From Macquaria australasica (lineage: Eukaryota; Chordata; Actinopteri; Centrarchiformes; Percichthyidae): a DNA stretch of 64,000 nt. The stretch spans positions 124,001 through 188,000 of the forward strand of contig SEMN01000352.1 in assembly GCA_005408345.1 (NCBI GenBank). Direction: 5' to 3'. The notes under the pieces are model-generated. The model had not been told where the DNA came from, did not search any database, and saw nothing but the letters and a program-made list of their open reading frames with translations. This document shows, piece by piece, positions 22,241 through 33,056 of this stretch. The translations under genes were made by a program, and so were the position numbers. Numbering within the stretch: the stretch's first letter is position 1; each line of letters begins with the position of its first letter.

Positions 22241-22742
22241 ATGCCTCGGGGCGGTGAGTATTGTTGTTGTTATTAGCAGTGTTCGTGAGACGTGCTAATT
22301 CTGGCTAGCGAGTTGTTAGCCAAAGTAGCGTGAATTCCCGTTTAACTGTCGCATGCGTAGCTCCTAGCATGCTAACCGGTTAGCAGGCTGTGTTTTTCGG
22401 GTGTGAGCGACTCGGGAGAGACGCGGCAAGCGTACCAATTGATTAATCGAGGTCTCCGCGTGAATTTCCGCGTCTAAAACGGGTTTTTAGTGGTTCGGGT
22501 TTTTTCGGCCGGTTGCGTTGAGCCGCCGGTAACGTCACCATGTGCACAGGACACCGCGTCGGCTCACTTAAACATGTTCATCGTCATCCTCTTGAATCCC
22601 TGCTGGGTGGCGATTGTTTCTACTGCCTTTTTCGTCAAAGTGTTCACTAGCTGCGTGTTTTCGCCATCACGTCCCTGTTTAACACTCGCCAGCCTTGACG
22701 TTTGCCGGTGGAGGGAGCCGGCCCTCTCACGTGTGTCTCCCA

Positions 22743-22797
<55 letters not shown>

Positions 22798-24935
22798 CCC
22801 TGTTCACACTTTGTAATACCGTGAGACCTTAAATGTAGAACTCCGAGTACAGGTCTGGACCGTATTGGGATCTTATGTGTCCACACACACACACACACAC
22901 ACGGAGGGTGACCATAATAATAGCAACACCTGCACCACATAATGCCATGTAGTATTACATCACCACAAACTTGACTTGAGGAATGACCATAGTGTGTTGT
23001 CCGGGCCTCTCGGTATCAACAAAAAGCTGGCGGTGTTATTTTTTAAGTTGTTAAACGATGTGCCTCTGTGCTGACAATGAGTTGGTAAACTTTGTAGTAT
23101 GCTTGTGGAATGATAAACTTCAAAAACGGTTGCACGCATTTGATCTGCCAGGGATGACTTGGACAAGTGTGTTGCAGGGAAAAAGGGCCACAAGGGCAGA
23201 GGGAAGCAATTCAGCAACCCGGAGGAGATTGACCGACAGATGAAAGCGCAGAGGGAGTTGGTGAGTAAGAGATCTTTGTGACAGACGTGGAGTTACCAAT
23301 CGCGGGCCTGGTGTGATTCAGTGTGTATGTTAACAGGAAGAAAATGCTGGTGCTGAGAAAGGGAGCGCTTCAGAGTCTGAGGAAGAGAGCAGCAGTGACG
23401 ACGAATCTGAGGTGAGTGAGGGCAAGGGTATAATGTTGACTTGGCAGTGAAACTGCTTGGTCTGGAACTTGGTGGTAGACACTGGATATTGCCATATAGC
23501 TTTAAAATAATCCTTAGTGTTTAAATGAATGTGTTGAAGTTTGGCCTTTATTTAGCTTATACTCCATTGTAACTGCTGTCAGTGTCCTTATGTAACATTG
23601 TTAGCTGTTGGCCAGTCATCAGAGGGAATAAGAAAATACATAATGAACAATAAAACCGGTCTGTAAATGCGTTTTTGAAGGACAAAACCACAACCAAACA
23701 CTGGTTGGTTATATAGTAGCAGCACAAACAAGCTTACCGGTCTCTGCCATAATTTGCCATTCATCACTTGATGTTACAAAGGTGTTTCTTTTTGCACACA
23801 GTCCAAGAAGAGGAGTGGAGTGGAGGGGCTTATAGAGATTGAGAATCCCAACCGTGTGTCTCAGAAGAGCAAGAAGGTGGCGGAGTTAGACGTCACTGCT
23901 CCCCGAGAGCTGTCTCGCAGGGAGAGGTAAGTGTCACCCAGGAAAGGAATGTTTATACAATGACGACAGGCTTTTTATTTTGACCAAGTATTGCTTCATC
24001 TCATACGTATGCCCTCCTGTTCTCCCTGTCAGAGAGGAGATAGAGAAGCAGAAATCAAAGGAACGCTACATGAAGCTCCACCTTGAGGGGAAGACTGACC
24101 AGGCCAAGGCCGACCTGGCCAGACTGGCCATCATCAAAAAACAGAGGGAGGAAGCTGCCAAGAAGAGGGACGAACTCAGGAAAGGTGAGAAGACATATGA
24201 ACTTTTTTTCAGTTCTGTTCAAAAAATCATGGTAGCTGATTGTCTTTAATTCAATAGCAAGGTCATTCTGTTCAAGCTAGGCTTGTATGAGCACTGTTTA
24301 TAAGGCTAATAGCTCAGCAACCATCTACGTTACCAGAGCTATGACACCATGTTTGTTTCTGTGGGTGCTTTTAATCAGCTAGTTACATACACTGTATAAC
24401 AATGGCGCTTTCAGTCACCAGTGAGGGGAGCTCCAATGCAAAAAGCTACTGATTGTGACATGATGATTCATCATTCTCAATTCAGTTTGAGGATTTGTTG
24501 TGTAAGATTTGTACAATTCAATTCAGTTTTATTTATATAGCGCCATATCATAACAAAGTTATCTCAGGGCACTTTTTCGAGTAGAGCAGGTCTAGACCGA
24601 CTCTTTATATTTACGCTGTGTCCTGACATGTAAGGGCAGAAAATGCTTATGCGTTTTAGATAAGAGAAGAAGGGCGGAACTTCTAACGAATATCCTGGCA
24701 TCATGCAAGATTTGCCTCTTGATTGGGTTGTTGGAGCATGCTCCTGCTCTTAATTATGATTTCCAATAGCAGACAGTTGTTTTTCTTTGAACACGTGTGT
24801 GCTGCACATTTGTTTGGAGCAATTTATATGGAAATATTTTGACCATTTTGAAAGTCAAAGCCTTACACCATTCTCTTTGTTGGTTCTTGTGTTTTATCAG
24901 AAAAAGAAGCCGAAGAAGCCAAAGCAAAGCGCTAG
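22241..24935 (+). CDS. pdap1: pdap1, PDGFA-associated protein 1 / PP28 (6 coding exons)
   Basis: Coding exons: 22241-22253, 23178-23260, 23337-23411, 23802-23926, 24033-24184, 24901-24935, joining in frame to 160 aa (human 181). The first coding exon carries only 13 nt (MPRG plus one base). The N-terminus GGKKGHKGRGKQFSNPEEID matches PDAP1. An acidic Ser/Glu stretch (SESEEESSSDDES) with casein-kinase-2-like sites follows. Then comes the PP28 core: GVEGLIEIENPNRV, ELSRREREEIEKQK, KERYMKLHLEGKT and ADLARLAIIKKQREEAA. The family is a small, heat- and acid-stable phosphoprotein, reported to bind PDGF-A and RNA. The C-terminus ends EAEEAKAKR and lacks the mammalian tail, so the protein is shorter. 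The zebrafish-type paralog (a or b) cannot be decided here. Confidence 0.95.
22742..22794. repeat. (CA)n microsatellite
   Basis: Pure CA run in pdap1 intron 1; a shorter (CA)n run is at 22882-22902. Confidence 0.97.
24510..24620 (-). mobile_element. Retroposon 3' end-like repeat in pdap1 intron 5
   Basis: The plus strand shows an AATTC tandem followed by AGTTTTATTTATATAGCGCC, TCATAACAAAGTTATCTCAG and GGGCACTTTTTCGAG. This block is familiar as a common fish retroposon end. The pentamer tandem would be its 3' tail on the minus strand. Confidence 0.55.
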
Positions 24936-26271
24936 TCCATCTTCAGTTTCGACATGCACTTCAGTCTCAGAGGGATGGAGAGAGAAGGAGATCTGGAGGA
25001 GGAGAACGTGGGAGGGGACCAATTTGAGTGTCATCAGATCAGGGGTGCTCCTGAACTCCTGTCCCTCATTTCAAATCAGAGGGGCGTGGGTCTTCCATGA
25101 CAAGTGTGGTCAGGACAGGGAAAACGGGTGGAGCAAAGCGAGATGAAGAGGAATGCAGCATTTGGGATGCCTCTAGTTTTCTTTAAAAGTTCATAAGAGG
25201 AGACAAATTGCAGGTTTTCCAAGTGCTTCACTGCCTCTTTACTCTTCTCCACCCACAATGGTTTTAATTCTAAAGCTGCTGAAGTTATTTCCATTCCGTT
25301 TCATTGATACATCTTTACAAGCTTACCTAATGCAAGTTTACTTAATGACTGCACAGAAATTGCAGCGAGTGTGCATGAGGATTATTTTGGTGCTTTACTT
25401 TTCCTTCCATCTCGCCTGTTTTGTACAGTAAGAAGGCAAATCAGTGACATGGAGAAAAGGACACTATTCAGAGGGTAAACGGATATATAGGAATTATACA
25501 ATGTAGTTAGTATTTGTGGATATGTTGCACAAGACTAAAGATTTGAGGGTTTGTTTGTTTTTTCCACCATCCAAACATGAATGAAATATTCTTTTTCCAC
25601 CAGCCTTTTCTTTGGTCCCAGGGTTTTGCCTTGTTTTGAGCCCCCTTTTTTTCAATTTACTGTTGGAAGAATTAGCAGTCCTCCTACCAGAATGCGTCTA
25701 GAAAGTAGAGATTTAGTTTCTTTTGCTTTTTCATGGATCTTTTCCCCAAAATTTACACTTTGCTCACTTGAATCATTGCTGTCAGTTCAAAATGTGTTTT
25801 GTACTCTGTTGCTCAAAGCACCAGGAATATTACTTGAATTGCCTATAATAAGCATTTTTAAGTTGTTAAACATCAGTGCTTGAAAGCATTGTCTCAAACT
25901 GCCTCAGTAACTGTGGCCTTGCCCTGTTTCTGATGGGATCCTCTGTGGTTCTGTAGGAGGGATTGTGTCTTTTGTTGCCTTTTTCAAAGTTTACACAAGA
26001 CCAGTTCACTGTCTTTCTCCTGTAAAGGGCTACAAAGAACCTACACTGAGTAGGTTTATTAAGTACACCTGTAAAGGTGTACACAATAGTCAGTACTCAG
26101 TTTGTGGGGGATTTGGAAATGCCTTGATCAGGAAAACAGTTTTCCCTATAACATGGAAGTATCTTAAAGAACAAACTGTTAAAGCCACAAAGTGTGAGAA
26201 ATGTAGCCACAGAGTAAAAAATAATTCCTCAAGTTTTCCATCATGTATTTGAAGTCAGTTTTAAAAATAAA
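24936..26271 (+). other. pdap1 3' UTR
   Basis: Sequence from the stop codon to a candidate AATAAA signal at 26266-26271 has no supported exon. The AT-rich composition fits a long 3' UTR. The exact poly(A) site is inferred. Confidence 0.45.
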
Positions 26272-28080
26272 TTCATTAATAGATAAGTGACTGTTGTATT
26301 TTCTATTGTAAATGCTGATTGTTTTTTCAGTTGCTCGCCTAAAGCAGCTGGAATTTGTTGTTATTATAATTCATTCTGTTAAGTCTTTTACCTGCAAGAT
26401 GCTTTGGCATCAGATGCAGGTGTACAGGTGTAAATACACAGTCAGATCCAAGAGCTATTCGAGTATTGTTGTTCTGTGCATTTTGCTGTTGCCACCACTA
26501 GACTGCAGCATCTGGCAGACACCAGGGTTAGCACAACGTCCACCTGAACATCTGTCTGCAGCTCCATCTAATGGGATTAAAGTTGGATGCCATTTGGGTA
26601 CAGTCCAAAGTGAAAAATTATACAGAAGATCAGATATCAGCAGAAGCACTCATGGTGATTTACTAACTCCAAAACTTTGGACTAGGAGGTGTCAGGTTGT
26701 GGCCACATACATTTGCAGAATCATGACTTTGACTGCACTGTTCACTAAAATGTTTCAGGGTTGAGATTGCAGGTATGTTACTGAGGTAATCAGGTGAGCT
26801 CCCCCAATCACATCCTGGATGTTTAACTGTATTATACGCACAGAAATTGAATATATGCAACTATATAAATACAGTATATACAATCATATGAACAAATACA
26901 GGCAAAATATTTAATATAATCATGTAATGGTAAAACAAAAAGGCATTTTGAAAACTCGGCTCATTAGGAAATGTTATTTCATCCTGCTGCTTTTAACAGT
27001 AACAGTTTATTGATTCAAAGATTTGTTCGTCATACTCATTTTTAATATAGGCAGTGAAATGTGGGGGTGGCATTCACTACAGGATGTGCTAAAAGACTAA
27101 TGTGTAAAAATAAATTGAATAAGTAAAAAAGTAAGGATTAGAAATGCATGATTATATTACAGGTTATTTATATTTAATTCCAGCTGTTTTTATTTCTAAA
27201 TGTACTTTTTCCAAAGTCTGTTTTACATTCATAAAGACTGGCTCTTTGCTTAAACTTAAAAAACTTATTGGCAAATGAAACACGTGAGACAACAAGAATG
27301 AAAACTGTTAGAAACGCTTTCAACAAGAAGTCAGAGGCTTGAGAATAGCCACGTTAAAATAATAATTTTAAACTGACTGAACAAGAGACTGTTACAGCCA
27401 GCAGCATTGATAGTTTCCTCTTTTGGCCTTTTCACATCCTTTTAACATGTTATTGCATTTACAGAAGTACATACTAACCACAACCTGTCAGGGACATTTT
27501 AAGAGTGTAAGCGTCAAGTATAAGCAGACCTGTGGCACAAAACTGCGCAAATGTCTTATTACTGTTCAGAATTATTACATAGAGATGTACCTTCTCTTAC
27601 AGTTGGAGAAAAATGTAAAATTTTCCTCGTAAAAACTGAAAAAAACCCCCCAAATGTTCTGCCATTATTCCTCTATAAACTCAGGGTTAACACCAAATCA
27701 CTCGTTCCGCTCTGTGAATATGTGTGGTCTTTATGGGCTAACTTTTAAATCATAGTGTGACAGGCAAACCTGAAAAAAAAAAATCTCTCTTCCCCCTCAC
27801 GGCTGACTCTTCATGTGTGCAACTTCCTCATTCGCTGGCTTGTATTAGATGTGACTTAAGAGTGCACTCCTGAAACGAGAACGAAAACTGACGACCCAAA
27901 CACGCACGCACACAAACGCAACAACCGCACAGGCACAGGCACAGTCTGTACCTTCTTTCCCTGATGAAGTAACGCAGCCGGACCCTGCTGTGTGGACGTG
28001 TTCGGAGCAGGATACCTTGTGGGGCTGAGCAGGACTGAGAAGAGGTCAGGTAGAAAAGCTGCTTGGACTCCACTGCCAGC
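26272..28080. other. Intergenic pdap1 to sh3bp1, with sh3bp1 5' UTR at right
   Basis: AT-rich sequence without a supported gene or element up to about 27880. The last 200 bp before the sh3bp1 ATG (28081) are less AT-rich and probably hold its 5' UTR and promoter. No TATA box or clear first non-coding exon was defined. Confidence 0.5.
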
Positions 28081-31000
28081 ATGCTCCGGCAGTCTCTGAG
28101 CATCCTGAAGCAGCTTGGCTCTGTGGCAAAGTAAGTACTCCTCTGATTTTTGTAGAATTATGTTGCATTGAACCTGAAATAAGCACACCAAGGCTCTCAC
28201 ACTCACATGTACACTGAACTCAACGGCTTTCAAGATCTTGTGTGAACCCAAAAGTGTCGTGTTTTAGTGTAGGAAAGAGAATTTGGTCTGATGATTCACA
28301 CATGACCATGTCAGGTTAAGAAATCAGAGTTTAATTGATTTTAATTTCTCAGTCACAGCAGTGACATCACTATGTCACTTTTGAAAGAAGCAGAAATGAC
28401 GCAATCTTCTTCTTACAAATGAAAAGTTGAATTCATAAGCAATAAAATGCACTTTGAGGTTTTGCCGCTACATGTAACTTGACCAGTAGCTTATGGCAGC
28501 TAATGTTATCAAACTTTAGATCGATATCGCTTTAAAACTGAGTTTATCGCTCTACTTGTTTCAGTTTCAGTTATCAAACTGATTTTAGGCTCATTTTATT
28601 TTCCTCAAATCCAGAAACCTTAACAAAGCTCATCATTACCTGCTGTACCGGAGAGGTTTTCATTTCAGCGCAATATTCTGCTTTTAGGAAATGGTGAATT
28701 CTGCTTTGGCTTCCATGTTCTCGTTTCCACAGTTGCAAACAAAAAGTGAAAAGTGTGTAAAGCTGGTGTGTAAAGTGAATCATGCTGTTTTGGGTTTTGA
28801 GGGAAACCTCAGACTCTTCTACGCGTGAAAGCCAGAGAGGTTCGGCTCACCTGAGTGGACAAACTGACTCATATTTTGTGGTTTATTGTTGGCAACACAC
28901 ATTGTGAAGGCAGTTGTTGTCTACCCGGTGGTTGGCACTCTCCATGGTGTTGTGGCATCTCTCTGAGAGGAAATAAAACTTTGACATAATAGAAATAAGT
29001 TATTGCAATTTTTCCAAGATTTTTATTGAAATTTTCCGTAATTTGATGATTAAAAACGTTAAACAAGAGAAGAAAATGAGTCACTTTGTTTCAAGTATAG
29101 TAACAGGTTGAATACCTCTGATCTACAAAGTTTGTGTCTGTGCATGAGTGGGTGACCAAATCTTACACCTTCACCCAAACTTGCATGCAGCAGAGCTAAA
29201 GGTGTGTGTGTGTGTGTGTGTGTGTGCAGGCCATGCTGCCTCTATACCTCTGCTGCACTCTGGTTTAATAATAAACCTACACAGCGTGAGCGTGCATCTG
29301 CAGCAGAGCAACCTGGGCTTCAACTACCACAGCAGCACACCCAGTTCTCGGTTTGTACTGACGCTGTGACCTTGGATGAAATAAACACATGCACAAAAAT
29401 AAAACACATGCACGCAAAGCAATCACATGTACTGTACCTTATGTATGAATATGGCAGTTTAAGGAGAAAGTTTAATACCCCAAAGTGTAACAATACATTG
29501 ATTCTGATACATCAGTTCCTTATGTTACTGTGGTCAGGGAGAAACCTCCTTTATATCAGCAACACTGACTATTACAGTAGTTATTACATTAGTTATCAAA
29601 ATGAGATCACATAGAATAGAATGTGTGTGATCTGGTTAAAGAGATAGTTCAGAGATACAGTAGTTTAGGGGAGTTGTACTGTTTTTCCCAGAGTCAGAAA
29701 CTAATAAATGCCTTAATGACAGACCTTTTTTAAGTATTAGCTGTAGTCTGAGGTTATGTCAACCAGCAATATTAGGCTATTTTGGCTCAATTGCTGAGTG
29801 TCTGTGGGATCAAATAACAACCATGATCCAATAGGCATCCGAGAATTGAGCGAAACTAAGCAAGTAAACTTTTCTTTGTCTGAGGGGAGGCCCACAGTCT
29901 CACTTTGAAAGCCCCTGGTCTAGACATCTACGCCTCCACAGACACACACAGACTTTTACTTTCTTTAAAAAGCATACAGCACGTCTGCTCACATGCTCTG
30001 ATGTAATTTAACTCTTTGTGGAATAATCTGTTTTTTTGTTTTTTTCTGCATCAAAAGGAAAAGTTAAAATGAGAGTCAGAGATAAAAAAAAAAAGGAACT
30101 GGCGTGTGGTTCGTACACATCGGGGAATTCTCTTTGTGTTTTGAAACGTCAGATGTGAGGTTTACAAGAACAAATAAGAAACTGCACCTTGGAGGTGCTC
30201 AAGCTCATCTGACCTCTTTGAGAACTGGGTTGGGCTTCCTTTTCGGCGTTACACAAAGCCTGAAGATGTTCTCAAAGCTGCAGAGGAGTTTGTTGTGTTT
30301 CAGCTCCTTCCCTCCATTTTTTAAACGGCTGTGTGTTGCAGCAGAGATGGAAGAAGAGGGTTTTTGGTGTTTCAGCCCCTCCCTCCTCTCACATTAGCTG
30401 GTACTGAAGCAAACCACAGCTGCAACCCTCACACTCCAGGTTTAGGTTGTTGGCTTCATGTCGCTTGTCAGTCAGGCCTAAAAATGTCCTCACTTGTCAG
30501 CCAGCAAATATACTGAGAGATCAGAGGAGAAGAGGTGCGCTTACATTTTAGACTGCAAAGCCGCTGCAGTGGTTTATACTTTATTAGCATCTGATTTAGG
30601 ACATCAGTGCAGTGCTTCTTAGCAGGCAGCTTGTAAAATCCTGTGTGTCACCTGCACATGAATGCGGCACAATGATTTTATTGTTTTTCATTCAAAATAT
30701 AACATAGAAATCATTCATACTTGGTGTGAAAATAGCTGTTATTCTTTAAGAGTTAATTTGCAGTTGCAACTTTTGTACTTTTTTCACTTAATTTCTTTGT
30801 TTTAAATATGATCGTTAGGCATTGTGTTCTTATTACCATCAGATAGAGCTTTCAAATGACCCACGACTCTCATTTCTGTCCAAAAAACATCACTTCTGTG
30901 CCTTCTTGAGAAACCCTCTATAAGTACGGTATATGATTCCAAGGTGGCATCTTCAAATGTGTCTTCAAGCAGTCCAAAAAAAAAAACCCAAAGATATTTA

Positions 31001-33025
31001 ATTTACAACAATATGAAACAGAGCAAACGCAGCAAATTCTCACATTTGATAATTAATAATCGGCAACAATTTTGATAATTGAATAATTGTTTAAAGAAAT
31101 AGTTCTACATTTTTGGAAAATGTGCTTATTCAGTTTCTTGCAGAGAGTTGCTGACCAAAGTCTGTACGCCAAATATAAAGTTAACACCAGCATCCAGTTA
31201 GCTTATTTTAGCCCAAAGACTGGAAACGTGTTTAAGTGACTGTGGCCAGCTGAGAACATTACACCCCGTAACACCACAACATGTCATTTTGCACCTTTGT
31301 TTTTATTCAGATTAAACGTGAGCTATAACGTGTAAATTACTGAGCTTTATTGGTGCTGGTAGGTGGAGTTATTTTCCTTCAGACAGAGCGAGGCTAGCTG
31401 TTTACAGGCATGAGAGTGGTATTGATCTTCTCATCTAAATGTCGGCAAGTGAATAAGCATGTTTCCCAAAATGTCAAACTATTCCTGTCAGTCAATTTCA
31501 AAACTGACAACCATTCCTTAGTTGCAGCTTCTTAATTGTAAGGATTCGCTGCTTTTCTTTGTCTTATTTGATAGAAAACTGAACATTTTTAGGTTTTGAA
31601 CTGTTTTATGACACCTTTGGCTTTTGTAAATTATGATGGGCACTTTTCACAAAATCTTTTTAGTCTAAAATACTTTTCTAGTTAGTCTAAAATATTTTTA
31701 GACTAACTAGACAAATCAAGAAAATCATCCTCAGATGAAATGATAGTGAAAATAGTTGTAAATTGCAGCCCTAAATTATAATAAAAGGATATACAAAAAT
31801 CAAAATTGCTGTTGAATCAATTGTTTTTGGTTTTCTGCAGGTCACAAGATGCCACTGAGCTTCTACATGAGGACTTGGTTTTGGTGAGAAAAAGAGAAAA
31901 TTCTGTTTCATCCCTACAGTTTATAAATCTGCTCTACATTTTGATTATTTTATATCTTTAGCTGTATTTTGTTGCATTTTAATTAAAACTTTATTGTTCC
32001 ATGAGCTTTAGAAGATACAGCCACCTAAACTCAGACGTAGTGAAATTTATAGCACACATCATATTTGATTTTACTGATTTTTTGCTTAGTCATGATCTCC
32101 AGCACCACAAAGCACCTGTTTCTTCATTTACAACTCTAACATAGCTTATAATGGAAAATGTTTTTTGCATGATAAAAACACAAGACAACCCATTAAACAT
32201 ACACAACTAACAAGTTAATGACATTAGAAAAAGGGACCAGAAACTTGAAACATCAGACACACATGCAACAGATGACATGGTTTGATCTCTAAGTGTTACT
32301 GCATGTGTGCATCTCTGACTGAGTGAAGGTGGAGCAGCGGGTGGAACCGGCCAAGAAGGCGGCTCAGGTCCTTCACAAGAAGCTGCAGGGCTGCATGCAG
32401 AGTCAGCAAGGGCTGGACGCTGAAAGACGAATGGTACTGAAACTATTGCATCCATGGCGACGAGTAGGAAAACAACAACATTTGACTGGTTGCTGAAAGG
32501 TGCTACATCTGCTTCTGTCTCCGCAGAAAAAGCTCCCTCTGATGCTGCTGTCCGTCAGCATGGCAGAGAGCCTCAAAGACTTTGACGCAGAGTCCTCTAT
32601 CAGGTGACAGCTTTGATCCTCTGCAGTTATCCGTCCATCCACCCCTCCCTCCCTGCATGCTCTTGACCTGAACTCTTGACTAATAGCCATGTTGACTGCT
32701 GTCATGTGAAAACCTCATGACTTTAGTGTGGCGGTTTTCAGTTCTGGATGAAAAAGAAAGAGGATCCCGCCCACCATCTACAGCTTGCGACAAGATGTAT
32801 TTCATTTATAGTTTTGAGGCTTTGATAGAGCAGCTAGGTGCAGCATATTGATATTTAGCTCTTGTGGCGAGCTCTCCACAGCGTGCAAGATCCTCCTGTG
32901 TTTGTGTTTAATGGCTTCTTTCCAACACACATCTTTTTCTTAATGTAAACATGTTTTTATGTTTTTTAGTTCTTATATCCATCTGAAAAAATATATAAAT
33001 TATGAGACAGGAGTTGACCTTGAAC

Positions 33026-33056
<31 letters not shown>

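Noticed and set aside
29148..29614. Overlapping plus-strand frames around a GT repeat in sh3bp1 intron 1
   Set aside because: No similarity to any family. The sh3bp1 exons 1 and 2 join directly in frame without them.
31678..31710. Hairpin as a microRNA precursor
   Set aside because: The perfect stem is only 15 bp with a 3-nt loop and lies in repeat DNA, too short for a pre-miRNA.
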